The notes: generated by a model from the letters alone, not told the origin. Counted from the first letter of the stretch, positions 13,424-39,402 are shown. The stretch is 64,000 nucleotides of DNA from Schoenoplectus triqueter (GCA_964058805.1 CAXKVV010000013.1:124001-188000), one strand, 5' to 3'. Numbers and translations are program-made.

Positions 13424-13871
13424 TAGGGGTGTAAATGGGTCGAGTCAGATCGGATTCAGATCGGATCATATTATTTTATTATTTTTTTGACCCGACCCGT
13501 TTAAATTTGGGTCAAAAAATCTTAGCTCATATCTGACATGATCAGATCACGGATCGACCCGACCCGACCCATATTAGATAAATAAATATTTATTAATTAT
13601 TTTTATATAATTTTAAATAATTAATATTTATTAATTTATAATTAATCCTATTTAGTGTATAATTAGTGTATATTTAACCTTTAATTTAATTAGTACTATA
13701 TCATAAAATTATTTCAAAAAACATAATTAATCGGGTCGGATCGGGTTGATCCGAACCTGACCCGACCCGATTCGGGTTAAAACAATTAAACCTATACTCG
13801 ACTCATTTATCTTCGAATCATATCGGATCTGTTCAGATTCAGATCGAATCGGTCAATAATTGACACCCCAA
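13424..13871. mobile_element. hAT-like non-autonomous element, copy at 13.4 kb
   Basis: Ends are TAGGGGTGTAAAT on the left and the complement of TTGGGGTGTCAAT on the right, with subterminal repeats of GGGTCGGGTC. Flanking 8-mers CATGCTTC and CATGCACC agree at 6 of 8 positions, compatible with an aged 8-bp hAT duplication. It is related to the element at 4.3 kb. Confidence 0.6.
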
Positions 13872-14383
13872 CATGCACCAAATCTATTTGAACGCTTTAA
13901 TTGATCCACAAAAAAGAAAACGCATGTCATGTAATTTTTTTAGTAACAATTAAGAGTGATATTCCTTAAATCAATTTAGTGACATGTAGTAATGAATTTA
14001 AGACTTTCTACGTGGGTCTTATTGTACTAATTTTGTCCAAATTCTGCTGTTATAAAGCAACTAACAAAAAGTACAGAGAAAAATATCAAAATCAAAAGAA
14101 AAATGTTCAAGGTAGGATCTAAAATTGGATCTCAATGGGTCCACAAAGAAAAGCACATAGCTTCAAACAAACGCAATATTTACTATAGGGGTCTTTCTCG
14201 AAAGAAACAGTCATGCTAAGACTAGAAATGTCATCAATAAGACGAAAAGATTAGAATACGCTCGTTGGATTGCTGCATTTCTTTAGAGGGGATCGCTTCA
14301 CAAATCTTTATTTTAATCTTCACAAATTAAAATAATAAATTTAAAATCAAAGCAATACATGAATAATATATATTACTCTTACT

Positions 14384-14767
14384 AATTTGGCTACGAAACT
14401 ACACATAGTATAAATTATCTGTGTGTTATGAATTATTTCTCTATTTTCAAAGTTTAAATGGTCGATTTTACCGCTCTATATGATTTTTTTATATGAAAAT
14501 TTAGTTGTAGATCAAATTTTATATTTTATTTTTTTAGATAGTTAAAAATTCACTTCTTTTAAATGACTCTTAATAATTAAATTAAGTTATTTTCTAACTA
14601 TCTATAAAAATAATTAAAAATCTAAAAAATATAAAGTTTGATCTATAACTAGATTTTTCATTTGAGAATCATTTTTGAATGGTAGAATTTATCGTTTGAA
14701 CTTTAAAAATAGAGAACCGATCCGTAGCACACAGACTATCCATGCTACACATAGCATCATAGCCAAT
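14384..14767. mobile_element. Foldback MITE with 8-bp target duplication
   Basis: The left arm (TTGGCTACGAAACTA...) pairs with the right arm over about 130 bp; both arms share GTTATAGATCAAA-type blocks toward the centre. An exact direct repeat CTCTTACT flanks it at 14376-14383 and 14768-14775. An 8-bp duplication suggests hAT; a 9-bp one with one mismatch cannot be excluded. Confidence 0.7.
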
Positions 14768-14895
14768 CTCTTACTCATATATCATGTCTAGAAAGTATGA
14801 TAAAATACTATATATTTTTCACAGTATATCAAGAAATTTAAAATTATATTAGTTCAAATTAAAGGTTCTCGGTATATTATTAGATATTATATAAA

Positions 14896-15286
14896 GGGAA
14901 GGGATTTCTTGACAATGAGTTACTTGACAATCTTGACAATAGATTTATAAATAGATATGAAAAAAATCTTAAAAATATAAAAAATTCTTATAAATATGTT
15001 CTTCTACTTATAGTTTTATGGTGATTAAAATTTCATGTAATTTTATTATTGTTTACTAGTCTATCAAAGACCATCAAAATATTATACACTTTGCAACAGT
15101 TTCAATTTAACGGTCTTTGATGGACTATCAAACGATAATAAAATTACATAAAATTTGAATCACCATCAATTTATAAATAGAAGATCATATCTATAAGGTT
15201 TTTTCTATTTTTAAGATCTTTTCATATTTATTTGAAGATTGATTGTTAAAATTGGCAAGATAACCATTGTCAAGTTATCCCTTCCC
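14896..15286. mobile_element. Mutator-like MITE, GGGAAGGGAT family, copy A
   Basis: The element starts with GGGAAGGGAT and ends with ATCCCTTCCC; subterminal TTGACAAT repeats occur on both sides. A perfect 9-bp duplication TTATATAAA is present at 14887-14895 and 15287-15295. Length is 391 bp with no coding capacity. A second full copy lies at 50132 and a fragment at 18240. Confidence 0.85.
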
Positions 15287-15295
15287 TTATATAAA

Positions 15296-18239
15296 TTGAA
15301 TGAATTTTATTGTCAGGCTATTTATATGTTCAAAAACACACTTATAAATTTAACTTGCAATTTTAAATTTTATCTACTTTGTGAAAATTTATTGTTAAGG
15401 ATGTCAAAATAACCATTCTTTACTTTAATATATAGTTAAATAGCATTACTTACATGATGTCACTCGGTTATGGAATAAACAAAAGCTATTGATATCACAA
15501 AAGCGTTACAAAATCATAATTATATATGCTAGCATTTTTTTTTCTCTTTTTTGCATTTTTTTTGTGATTCTGCTATTCAAATCATACAACGGTAATGAAC
15601 GAATAGACATATCTTTTCTTTTAAGAGGATTTTTTTTAGAAGATTGTAAGAGAATTTCTTCTTAGACCCAATCAACATCAACTGCCGTATTATCAACAAA
15701 TACGTCATTTTAAAAGAATGTGAATCTTTGTTTATTGATGAAAACATTTAGACTCATGTACAAATATTAAAATCCGCTAGGAAAAATGGAGTTCGATACC
15801 AAAGTATGTGTCCGGCTTATTTTTTTTTAAATGAATTAGAAATATGATGGACGACTATGTGATCGGAGTTCTAGAAACAGACTTATCAATTCCATCTTAT
15901 CTAGATGTCAAAATTAAGCCATTATTTTTTATTTTTTTTGTTTTAATTTTGTATTATATTAAGAACTTTTGGGGTATGATGTGCTTAACACTATTATTTG
16001 CCAGTCAGAATGAAAATATGTTGAATAATTTACGCTCCGAAATATGTTAAATATTTTAGTCCCGTTAATATACCGACGAAAAGAATATTTTATTTAATCT
16101 TCAATTTTGTGAACAGTTAAGCTATAAATTGCCCTATAATAATGTATCTTAAGCTGTTATTTTCTACCTATTTAAATCTGACCGTCAATCTTTATATATT
16201 CTCCAGATTTTTCTTTAAAATTAAAAAAAAATCCTTGTTGTGAATATTCTCATCTTGCATGCTCCGATGTTTTCTCATTTGCTGGATTTAAGATGGACGC
16301 ACAATACATAACTGTCCAATAAATTAAGTAGCAGTTAATTGTTGATACAATCCTATATGTAAGTACACTTCTATTCTTCTAACTTCAATCTACTTCTTTT
16401 TCTATTAATACTTGACATTCTATTATCATAAGAGACGGTTAGCTATTAGCATATTTGAACTTGACGTCTCAATTAATTATTATAGCTCATTTTCCTCAGA
16501 AAAAAAAAGATATGATGGCCATTGATTAATTTTCAGTTACACGTGAAATCAATTCACAATTAAGTTCTCATCCTAATTTAGTTGTCTTCCATAAAAAATA
16601 TATATAATTTGATACAAAATGCATTTTTTATTGATCGTTTTCATGAAAAAAAAAACATTCATGACATATTCCTACATTGTTTTTTTTTTTTAATTTCTTG
16701 CGATTCGAGTGTTACCTGATGTTCAATAAAAATCAAATCACTACAAAAATTCAAGTAATTTTAATAGTTTTTAATAGGATATCAAGCAATTCCAATTTAA
16801 AGATTCTTTTAATTTCATTGTCAAAGTTGTTAAGTTAATCATGTATTATCGTCCTTACAAAATATATGTTAGGAAATTGGAACAGCGAAGCGCGAAATAT
16901 GATATCGAGTCAAATAAAAAGTTGCATATGACTTTTAACTGGAATATGATAATATTGTTTTGATTCTTTGAATGAGAAGTGGGAATAGCTGGTATAATAG
17001 AGGTATAGTAGACGTACAATTGGAGGATATATGATATATGCACCGTCAAATTTGACACTTTTGATCCCAAGTCAATGCAAATATTAAATAAATGTTTCAT
17101 AACAGAAATAAAAGTAGCAGATCTACATCTACTATGAGCTGTAACTTTCCATCTCTCTTAACAATTTGCATTTTATTTTTTTATTAATTTCATGCAGCAG
17201 TGCTTGGTGAATCAAATTTCAACCACTATTTTTCTCCTCTGGTTTTCTCTCTCTCTCTGTTTCTCTCAGAGATCAGCTTTATTTTTTACAAGTAATTCCA
17301 TCTACAGTTTTATTAGCTTTTCCCAAATATCTTTTTAGTTCAAAAATTTAAAATAACATCCAATTTTGGGCCCATTAATTATCAAATGAAATCAACCCGA
17401 TTAAACTTTTGTTTTTATGAAGACTACTAATATTATTGCCACAGTTAATTAACGACAGACAGCTATCTAAAAAAAACACTTTTTTAGTGAAAAAAATAAT
17501 CTAGTTTTTGACAAGTCGAGCATAACATCCCAAACTTCTTGTTGAAAAATAACAATTCTTCGACAATTTCGTTCAAATTAACGATCAGACAAGTAGAAAA
17601 ATTCTGACCTGGATTTTGAAAATCAAGTCGGATCTTTTCTAGGATTTGCTTATCAAAAGAAATTATTTAATTAATTTGCAAATATAATTTTAACTAAATA
17701 TTACTCAGAAAAAAAAGCTGGTGGGTGTTTGTTAGATATAATTTTTATATCTAAGGCATTGGAAGTAAAATATTACATGTTGCAATTAACTAGACCGCTC
17801 TGACTTCTCATATGTTTATATTTTGTAACAAAATGGAAAGGTGGATTTGTGGTTGGAAGGATCCAATTTAGGCTGCAGCTTTAAGCTTTTTTATCTTAAT
17901 TAGTCAACGAAAGTAATATAATTAATCCATATTGCAAATAAACAATGAGGTTGACCTCTCTGACAATTTAGTTATGTACGCATGCAATTTCCACTTTATT
18001 TTTACAACATAGTGCTTGGTGAGTCAACATATTGTCATCTCAAGTTCTCAACTAATTAAAATTTTGGTTCTGTAATTTCTACATCGAGATAATAGTGCTA
18101 TCCAGGACATTATACAAGTCCAATTTTAGCCCTGAGAAAGCAATGATAATATGGTCATCAGCACTACTGACCTCTCTCTCTTTTTTTATTTTTGGCGCTG
18201 ACCCAATTTTTGTAATATGGAATGTATAAAATAAAAGAG
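15296..18239. other. AT-rich intergenic stretch, no gene seen
   Basis: Short frames at 15844-16050 and on the minus strand at 16855-17100 have no recognisable similarity. No RNA gene was found. Confidence 0.55.
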
Positions 18240-18370
18240 GAGGGATCCATTCAAAATGAGTTATTTTGACAATCTTGATAATGAATTTTTACATAAATAT
18301 AAAATTCTTTAAAATAGAAAAAAGTTTATAAAAATATTCTTTTATTTATAATAATAATAATAATAATTTG
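18240..18370. repeat. Fragment of the GGGAAGGGAT MITE family
   Basis: The left end GGAGGGATCC followed by TTATTTTGACAATCTTGATA matches the left part of copies at 14896 and 50132. The right half is missing and the sequence runs into an (ATA)n tract. Confidence 0.55.
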
Positions 18371-18429
18371 AGTATTTTAGTCTTAATGAAGTGATTTAAC
18401 TTAATTTCATCTATTGAGATGAAGTAAAA

Positions 18430-19500
18430 TTCGTGAAAAAAATTTGATCATTTAATCCACTTACTTCAAGGACCGTGCAAATTGGCAGAATTTTAGGAAC
18501 ACATTGAAGTATTTTTGGGATAAATTTGAAGTATTTTTGGTATAATTGGGTAAAAGAGGTAAAGATGGAAAGTAGACAGAGAACGGGTTTCAAGTCCATT
18601 TCATTTCTCCTTCCTTGATTAAGTGGATTTATATAGACATTTATCCCACTGATCTTTTAATTTTTCTCCTTCAAGGCATTGTGCCATTGGCCCACTTTGT
18701 CTTTGCAATTGAAATATGTTGAGCCCAAAATTGGAAGGTAGAAAAGCTAGGCCCGATCTGTATACCCAGGCTAAAGAATCCATCGAGCTTCAGGCCTCTC
18801 CATTGCCAGTCTCTTTCATCTTCAATCAGCAACGAAGCCGAGTCCGATCGCCACAAAGCCATAATCCGTCGACGCGGCAGGAAGTCCGATCCACGTCGCG
18901 TAGAATCTCTCGACTCGGTGAAGCACAGCGTTGGAGCTCAACTTGCTGGTCGTTCGCGAGGCTTCTGACTGTGCTGAGGCGGTGAATGTGATAGCAACAT
19001 CAACAGTAGCCTTTGCGTGGAGGTGTAGCGAAGGTATCTTGATGTTTCTGGTACTGGGTTCAGTGGGTTGGTAGCTAATTGAATGTGATGGATGTAATTA
19101 TGTTGCTTCAAAAATAAAAAAAAATGGGATAGATCTATTTCCTTGTTTGGAGCAGGTGCTGATTAGCGATAAATAGCACACAGGTGAACGAAACCAGCGG
19201 CGCACAGGAACCTGACTCTGATACCATTCATCACGATCCTAGTTCAATGATCCTGCGAGTTGGCAGCATTTTGGGGACAATTCGAAGTATTTTTGGTATA
19301 ATTGGGTAAAAGAGATGAAGAGAGAGAAAGGGTAGAGAGAGAACCAGTCTGAATTCAATTTTATTTCATTTCATTTCTCCTTCCTTGTACAATCATGAGT
19401 GGGTTTATATAGGCATTTACCCTACCTAATAGCTTAATTTTGCTAATTGCCCCCCACTAATTACATATTATATGTCCTAATACAATTATTCTAGATATGA
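18430..19500 (-). mobile_element. Small LTR element (TRIM-like), minus strand
   Basis: Two diverged direct repeats (about 18430-18690 and 19229-19500) share TTTTGGTATAATTGGGTAAA and CATTTCTCCTTCCTTG. In minus orientation each carries a TATATAAA promoter-like motif. At 19215-19226 the minus strand reads TGGTATCAGAGT, an 11 of 12 match to the usual initiator-Met tRNA primer site next to the LTR. The internal part is only about 500 bp and its 89-codon frame (18716-18985) resembles no retroviral protein. The upstream LTR in minus orientation starts near TGTCATATCTAG. The 3' LTR edge is unclear. Confidence 0.5.
19215..19226 (-). other. Primer-binding site of the small LTR element
   Basis: The minus strand reads TGGTATCAGAGT, complementary to the 3' end of initiator Met tRNA except for one base. 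It lies directly inside the LTR that ends near 19229. Confidence 0.55.
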
Positions 19501-20577
19501 CAAAAAAGGGTACTTGTTGGTTCCCCCTTTTTTTGTATTTGCTGGTTTTGTTCTGATTGGTAAAGTCTTTTTTAGCTAGTCGTGTTGTCAACGACCCCTG
19601 TTATGGTTGTTGTTTTCAGTCCTTGCCTGGTGTTGATGAGAATAGATACACCCTGATTTTTGCCTTTTATGGTTTTCTGCTGTGCATATTTGCACTGCTA
19701 CCAGTTGGCTTTGCTAGATTGGATAGTCTCTGTTTTTTTTGTATGGGTGTAGCAGTTATTATTATCTGCACAGCTCCTTAGTTCAATGGTTTTTGTGATT
19801 TGTTAACTAGTAAAGTTATTTGTTAGCTGTACTGGTCTTTGGTGTATAATTGGAACTTGATTTGTTTCATTTGGAGCCAGGTATTAAACCTAACCTGCCC
19901 TCATATCATGTTGAGAAATTTGCAAATTGAAAAAGTATGATGATCAGAACATAATTTTTGTTCTTTCAGTTGTGTTTGCGTATGTCACATAAGCCACTAT
20001 TTATACCTGTCCTAACAGTACTTTTGTTCTCTACTATACAACAGCTAATTTCTTTTATGTAATTATGGGCCAAAGATGAAATGATGTCCATAAACCCTTA
20101 TTTATTTTTTCTTTAATTATTTTCTTCAACATGATAATACCCTTTTCGATGCTAAAGTTATCTACATGCTCAGATTTCTATATGGTATAAAAAAGTCGTG
20201 TACATGACATGTTTTCTTGTGTTGAGGGTTCAGGTTTACCCCTACGTCTTTAATGCATAAAAGATGCACATAGTTTGTTAGATTTTGCATAATTAATCTG
20301 ACTGAATATTCATAGATTATTCTGGAATTTGATCTCTTAAATCTGGTTTCTCATCTATCTCTAAAACTTATAACACTATATGAATGAAGGATTAGGGCCT
20401 CTATACATTTGATGTTTAAAATTTGTAATAATTTCAATTGTTAGTTTAACATTTTTGGGTTCCCCTTTAATTTGTTATGCCATGAGTTCTAATAGTAGGG
20501 TTTCATATCTCATATCTCCCAGAACTTTATGTCATTACTTGTGATTTTGAAAATTTCTCAATTTTATTCTGTTACAG
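19501..20577 (+). other. Upstream region and leader intron of CUL1 copy 1
   Basis: A splice acceptor TTCTGTTACAG ends at 20577, ten bases before the start codon, so the 5' leader is spliced. The upstream leader exon could not be placed. From about 20508 on, the sequence matches copy 2 (TTTCATATCTCAT); upstream of that the two copies share nothing I can see. Confidence 0.55.
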
Positions 20578-20587
20578 GTTTTTTAAA

Positions 20588-27670
<7,083 letters not shown>

Positions 27671-28539
27671 GCACAGCAAGATCCCCCCATTACACTTTTT
27701 GAAGCAAATATCCGCAAAAGCTTTTGCATCCCCAGCAGAAACATTTTTAAGAGGGCTCTACGTGCTTCAAAGGAGTCATCCAACTGGTTATGTTCTAATT
27801 CTGTAAATCTTAGTGCCCTTGACAAGGGGATTAGAGAATTGTCCCCTTTTTTTTATTATTATAGATATAGATTAAACTTGACCTTTAGTGAATCTGTTGT
27901 CCTCCAATCTTCCCATGTTTTTCTCATTTTTGAATGGTAATCGTTGTGTTCTCTGAGTTATGGAATGAATTCATCTTTAGCTTCAATAAGGTATCATCTG
28001 GATATCTGAAATAAAGAATATGGATATTGTCATATTGGTATGATCTGGCTATTCAAATCCAGCAATATCCATATCTGAAAATTAGAAATTACTATGGATA
28101 CGATTTAGCTATTACGTCTTATATCTGATCCGATTATCTTTCTAATTCAATAGCGAGGCATACATACATGCTGTACTAATTGTCTCGATTTTTTTTTTCA
28201 AATGGTCGAGGCGACAAAGTATTTTCTTAAAAATTCCATGTTACTTGGTAAATATGGTAACATGTATACTTTATAGTGATGCTCCTCCAATGAGGGATTG
28301 ACGGCACTACGGTAAGAAGGAAAAAAAATGTTGGGGATATATCCAGTCTAATCCAATTGATCTTACCAGCATTGTATAATCTCTCCCCACTAATGGGCTA
28401 AAGCTGGAACCCCTACACACTGTGTCATGCAGTTTTGCGCAATGCTTGAATAAATATAACCTCATTGCTGGTACTGTGGTACGGTATGAATGAATGCTGT
28501 CTGTACAAGCACTTTTCATCGGTTTTTGAATGCATACTG
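27671..28539 (+). other. 3' flank of CUL1 copy 1
   Basis: Similarity to the 3' flank of copy 2 continues to about 28315 (GCTCCAATGAGGGATTGAC in both), which marks the end of the duplicated block. Several ATATCCATATCTG-like repeats lie around 28000-28140. The remainder to 28539 is unique. Confidence 0.65.
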
Positions 28540-28548
28540 ATAGAGAAT

Positions 28549-28763
28549 GAGCGCAGGGTAGATCCGCAGCCCTTCGAACATAAAAATTGATTTGAAAGGT
28601 TTTCGGATCGTTGATTTTGCATCGGGATTCGTACTTTTAATAAACCTGAGATATGAAATTTACACTTTTAACAATTATTATGAATCTCGATGCAAAATCA
28701 ATGGTTCCCAAACCCTTCAAACCAATTTTTGAGTTTGAAGGGGTGTGGATCTAACCTAGACTC
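28549..28763. mobile_element. Mutator-like MITE with perfect 9-bp duplication
   Basis: This 215-bp foldback lies between the CUL1 copies. Left end GAGCGCAGGGTAGATCC, right end the complement of GAGTCTAGGTTAGATCC; the arms pair over about 80 bp and share TTGATTTTGCATCG near the loop. A perfect duplication ATAGAGAAT occurs at 28540-28548 and 28764-28772. Confidence 0.85.
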
Positions 28764-28772
28764 ATAGAGAAT

Positions 28773-29506
28773 ATGCTCTATTTGGCAAATGAGTTGACAT
28801 CATTGCCGCCTTCTGAGATTCTTGTGCTTTCAGTTATGACCTAATTGTTGCTTTAAATGAGAACACTTGAGCTAATTGTTGTTGAAGATATAGAGCTAAT
28901 TGTTGATAATTTCACTTCATGCATCACAATGACTTTCTGTCTTCATTTTGTTTTGGGTATAAAATATCACAACCGATGCTACTTTTTTTTTATGTTACTT
29001 CTAAACACCTATTTAAAATATTATATTATTATCGGAGAGATTTGCATGTGTCTTATGCCCATTTTCTATGATCCTTTCACAACCATTTTCCCGATTTTTC
29101 AATCAATTAACATTTTTTGAAGAAACAATCACAATTTAATTAACTCTTTTATTGAAATTAAGTTGGTGATAAAAGATTCTAAATATAATACACAATAAAT
29201 TAACTTGAAATTTCATGCAATTTGCAACCTAAAAGTGCCCATAAATAGGTCAAGAGTTTTTTTTTTAGTTTCCAAAGATGTGACTGGTAGCACTACTATC
29301 AATAAGTACTAGATATTTTTAGTGAAAATTTAACTGAAGTTAGAGCAATATCATTAATGTCTGAGTTGTTTTGTGAAGTTATAGCAACACGGAGAGCTGC
29401 TGAAGCAGTTGCCTTACTTGATCCGGGCTCTCCTTCCCCGGATGCAGTAACCCGTTTTATAATTTTTGCTTTCTTCCTCTTCCAGAGGAAATTCGAGAGT
29501 AGGAGT
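28773..29506. other. Spacer between CUL1 copies, no gene seen
   Basis: Two unconvincing frames (28857-29120 plus, 29299-29583 minus) have no recognised similarity. No other feature is supported. Confidence 0.5.
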
Positions 29507-29514
29507 GCAGGACT

Positions 29515-30018
29515 ATAAAAAAACTCGTGGCTGGTGATTTGTTCATGACTCATTCGGGATCGGTTCGTTGTTGACTCGCTCATTAATGAACCGAGTCGTT
29601 AACAAGTCGGTTCGTTAAGTTTATTAAGTTAATGAGCCGAATTTGAGCTTAGACTAGCTCGACTTGTTAGACTCATTTAGCTCGTTAAATTATTAATATT
29701 TATTATTTATATATTTTTATTATGGACTTTTAGTATTATAAATAATTTATAATATGATATGCACTTAAATTATGTAAAATATTTTGTCATTAGTTATTTT
29801 AATAATTTTTATATATATTTTAATATAAAATATCATAAAAAATATTATTAACTATTAAATTAGTTTTAACGAGTTAGTTCGGTTAATTCATTAACTTAAT
29901 AAGCCGATTTTAAATTAAAACTTTTGACTCAAAAATAATTAATGAACCAGTTTAACTCGCTCGTTAAACTAATCAACTAACACGAGCTTGACCAAATGGG
30001 CTCGGCTCAGCCCCTACA
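29515..30018. mobile_element. hAT-like element directly upstream of CUL1 copy 2
   Basis: An exact 8-bp repeat GCAGGACT flanks the region at 29507-29514 and 30019-30026. The right end in complement reads TGTAGGGGCTGAGCCGAGCC, a hAT-type start, and the interior carries many GAGCTCG/GGTTCGTTAA-like subterminal motifs on both sides of an AT-rich centre. The left terminal repeat is poorly preserved. Confidence 0.6.
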
Positions 30019-30026
30019 GCAGGACT

Positions 30027-30731
30027 CGTAAACCTAATCAATCCCTCGTCGATCCCTCCCTTCCCGAGTCCCGACTCTCTCACCCCTCTTTTGACGACGC
30101 GATCTCCTCTCCTCTCCTCTCTCTCCTCTCTGCACTCTCTTTGACGACGCCATCTCATCTCCTCGGCTCCAGATCTCCAGATCCCGCCGAGGCGACGCCG
30201 TCGCACCCTGGATGATGCGGTGAATTCTCAACCGGCCAAGTCCCCGATCCGCCTTCCGTAAGCTGCAGCCCTGCGATGCGCGCTGCCTCTCAGATTCCAC
30301 CTCCGCCTTAGTCCGAGCCCACTTCTCTCTTCACAACCGCCTTCTCCTCGGCCTGACAACCGCACTCTTTCACACTTTATCCAGCGGCTTGTTAATTTGT
30401 ACCATCTAGGTATCTATTTTTCTTATCTTGCCCCTCTCGGCTCGTCAAGTCCATAAGCTGAGTTCGAGTTTTCCTCAGCACGCTCGAACTCAATTCATTT
30501 GCAACCATTCCAGAGTGATCTCCGCCTAGGCTTTGATAAAGTATTGCTGAGGCGCCGCTTCGTGTAATCTGAACCCCAACATCTCTCGCCTCTTACCTTC
30601 GCTCCTTTCTCCCTTACGATCTCCGCCTAGGATTTCATATCTCATCTATCCAAGTGCTTTTTGTGATTGCTTGTGATTTTGAAAAAAAATTCAATTTTAT
30701 TCTGTTACAGGATTTTGGGGAGTGTTAAAAA
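30027..30731 (+). promoter_or_regulatory. GC/CT-rich leader and upstream region of CUL1 copy 2
   Basis: A CT-rich stretch (30040-30140) followed by GC-rich sequence resembles a plant 5' leader, unlike the AT-rich surroundings. The spliced leader acceptor TTCTGTTACAG is conserved from copy 1 and ends at about 30710. An exact 14-bp repeat GATCTCCGCCTAGG occurs at 30517-30530 and 30618-30631; the second one sits exactly where similarity to copy 1 begins. The leader donor was not identified. Confidence 0.5.
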
Positions 30732-37488
<6,757 letters not shown>

Positions 37489-38386
37489 ACGCAGCAAGAC
37501 TCTTCCAAATACTCTTTTGAAGGAAATATCTGCAGAAGCTTTTGCATCCCCTGCGGAAATATTTAAAGAGGACTATTTACTTCAATGGAGTCATCCAGCT
37601 TGCTACATTCTAATTCTGTACATCTTAGTGCCCATGACAAGGGGATAAGAGGATTGTACGAGACTTTTTGTTATAGATATAGATTCAACTTAGCCTTTTG
37701 TGAATCTGTTGTCCAATCCTTCTGTGGTTTCTCGTTTCTGAATGGTATAATATCTTGGGGTAATTGTTGTTCTTTGAGTTATGGAATGAATTTATCTTAG
37801 CTTCAATAATGCATCATCTGGATATCAGAAGTAAAATATATGGATATGGATATGATCTGGTTATTCATATTCATATCCATTTAATACTTGATACGTATTC
37901 ATATGCAACTACATCCGTATCTGAGTGTTAGAAATTTTTTTGAGGAAAGAATATTAGAAATTATTATGGATACGGTTTGGTTATTATGTCTGCATCTATT
38001 TGATTTCTTTTTAATTCAATAAGGAGGCATACATATATATATATATTAGCAATTATTATGGATACGGTTTGGTTATTATGTCTGCATCTATTTGATTTCT
38101 TTTTAATTCAATAAGGAGGCATACATATATATATATATTAGCTGAACTAATTGTTCGTACCAATTTCTTTACTCATTTCATACTATTCTATGTTACTTGG
38201 TATGTGGTAAGCATGTATACTGTTTGATGCTCCAATGAGGGATTGACAGCAGTACTGTTTATTTTTGGTGAATATTCATTCACGGAAGTAATATTTTTGG
38301 GAATATTTACAGGCTAAAAACAATTATGTATTAAATGCTATCTCAACAGGTGTCTGACAACTGCAAAATGCAGTAGGGTTATGTCC
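37489..38386 (+). other. 3' flank of CUL1 copy 2
   Basis: Similarity to the copy 1 flank runs to about 38262, closing a duplicated block of about 7.6 kb. The rest contains the 92-bp tandem repeat and otherwise nothing recognised. Confidence 0.65.
37959..38142. repeat. Perfect 92-bp tandem duplication
   Basis: Two 92-bp units (37959-38050, 38051-38142), each starting AATTATTATGGATACGG and ending with a TA run plus TTAGC, look identical. Copy 1 of the block has a single diverged unit. Confidence 0.9.
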
Positions 38387-38394
38387 GGAAATTG

Positions 38395-39122
38395 TAGGGC
38401 TATCAATGGATATCCATAATTTGAAAATCCGATTTGAATCCATATAAATGGATTTACATATGGATCCTTAAAATATATTTGTTAGTTTATTGGATTCACA
38501 TATGGATTCTAAAAAATGATCCATCTAATATAATGAATTCGTATTTGGATCTTATAAGATTTAAATTTGAATTCGCTATAAATTTGATAAATAAATAAAA
38601 TTATATTATATATCAATTAATAAAATAGATATGTCCAATTTAGTTTAAATTGAAGAACAATATTTATGTTTTACGTTGTGTTGATTCATAAAGTTGAATA
38701 GTAGTTATTGTATTAATTAGATATATTTTATTATTTTATTTGATGTTTATTGTATGTTTTGAAAGTTGGAACAAATAGTTATGATTGTTGCTACGTTTAT
38801 GATTGGAATAAATAATATTAAGATTGCTATAATAGTAAATGTGAATTATGATTGTTATTACGTTTGAAATAATTTTAAGATAACATGATAATTTTTCTTT
38901 TGTCATATATTAATTATGCTATTTTTAATATTATTATAATACAAGATCCAAAATATGATCCGAATCCGATTCGAAATCCGTTATAATAGTAAATATGAAT
39001 TCACATTTGGATTCTCAAAATTGTATTGGATACGAATCCGTATATGGATCTTATAAATTTTTAATGGATTCACATTTGGATCCTCTGAAAACTGATTCGA
39101 ATCCGATCCATTGATAGCCCAA
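38395..39122. mobile_element. hAT-like non-autonomous element, 728 bp
   Basis: Left end TAGGGCTATCAATGGAT, right end the complement of TTGGGCTATCAATGGAT. Subterminal GGATTCACATATGGATCC-like motifs recur on both sides. Flanking 8-mers GGAAATTG and GGAATTTT match at 6 of 8 positions, consistent with an old 8-bp duplication. No coding capacity. Confidence 0.65.
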
Positions 39123-39150
39123 GGAATTTTTTTTTTTTTTGGTATACTTC

Positions 39151-39402
39151 TGTTGGAATGTAGCAAACCGAATCTTACAAGTATCTATTAGATATCAAGT
39201 ATTTATTAGACATATTGAGTATCAATTAGAGATTGTATGAGAATCTAAAAAGTATTTATTAGAGATATTGAATGTTAATTAGAGATTTTGATTTTTTTAT
39301 TGCATTTCATTTCATTGTATGTCAATATAATAGTTTTTTCAGTAGTGAAATAAATTGATGAAATTCTCAGAAATTATATTTTATTTTTGAATCATTTTTC
39401 TA
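39151..39402 (+). repeat. 5' LTR of the Copia element
   Basis: Begins TGTTGGAATGTAGCAA and contains AGTATTTATTAGAGATATTG-type subrepeats shared with the 3' LTR. It is followed by a degenerate primer site, TTGATATCGGAGC (expected TGGTATCAGAGC). Confidence 0.8.

Noticed and set aside
28857..29583. Small frames between the CUL1 copies
   Set aside because: No recognised similarity; the minus frame overlaps repeat-like sequence.
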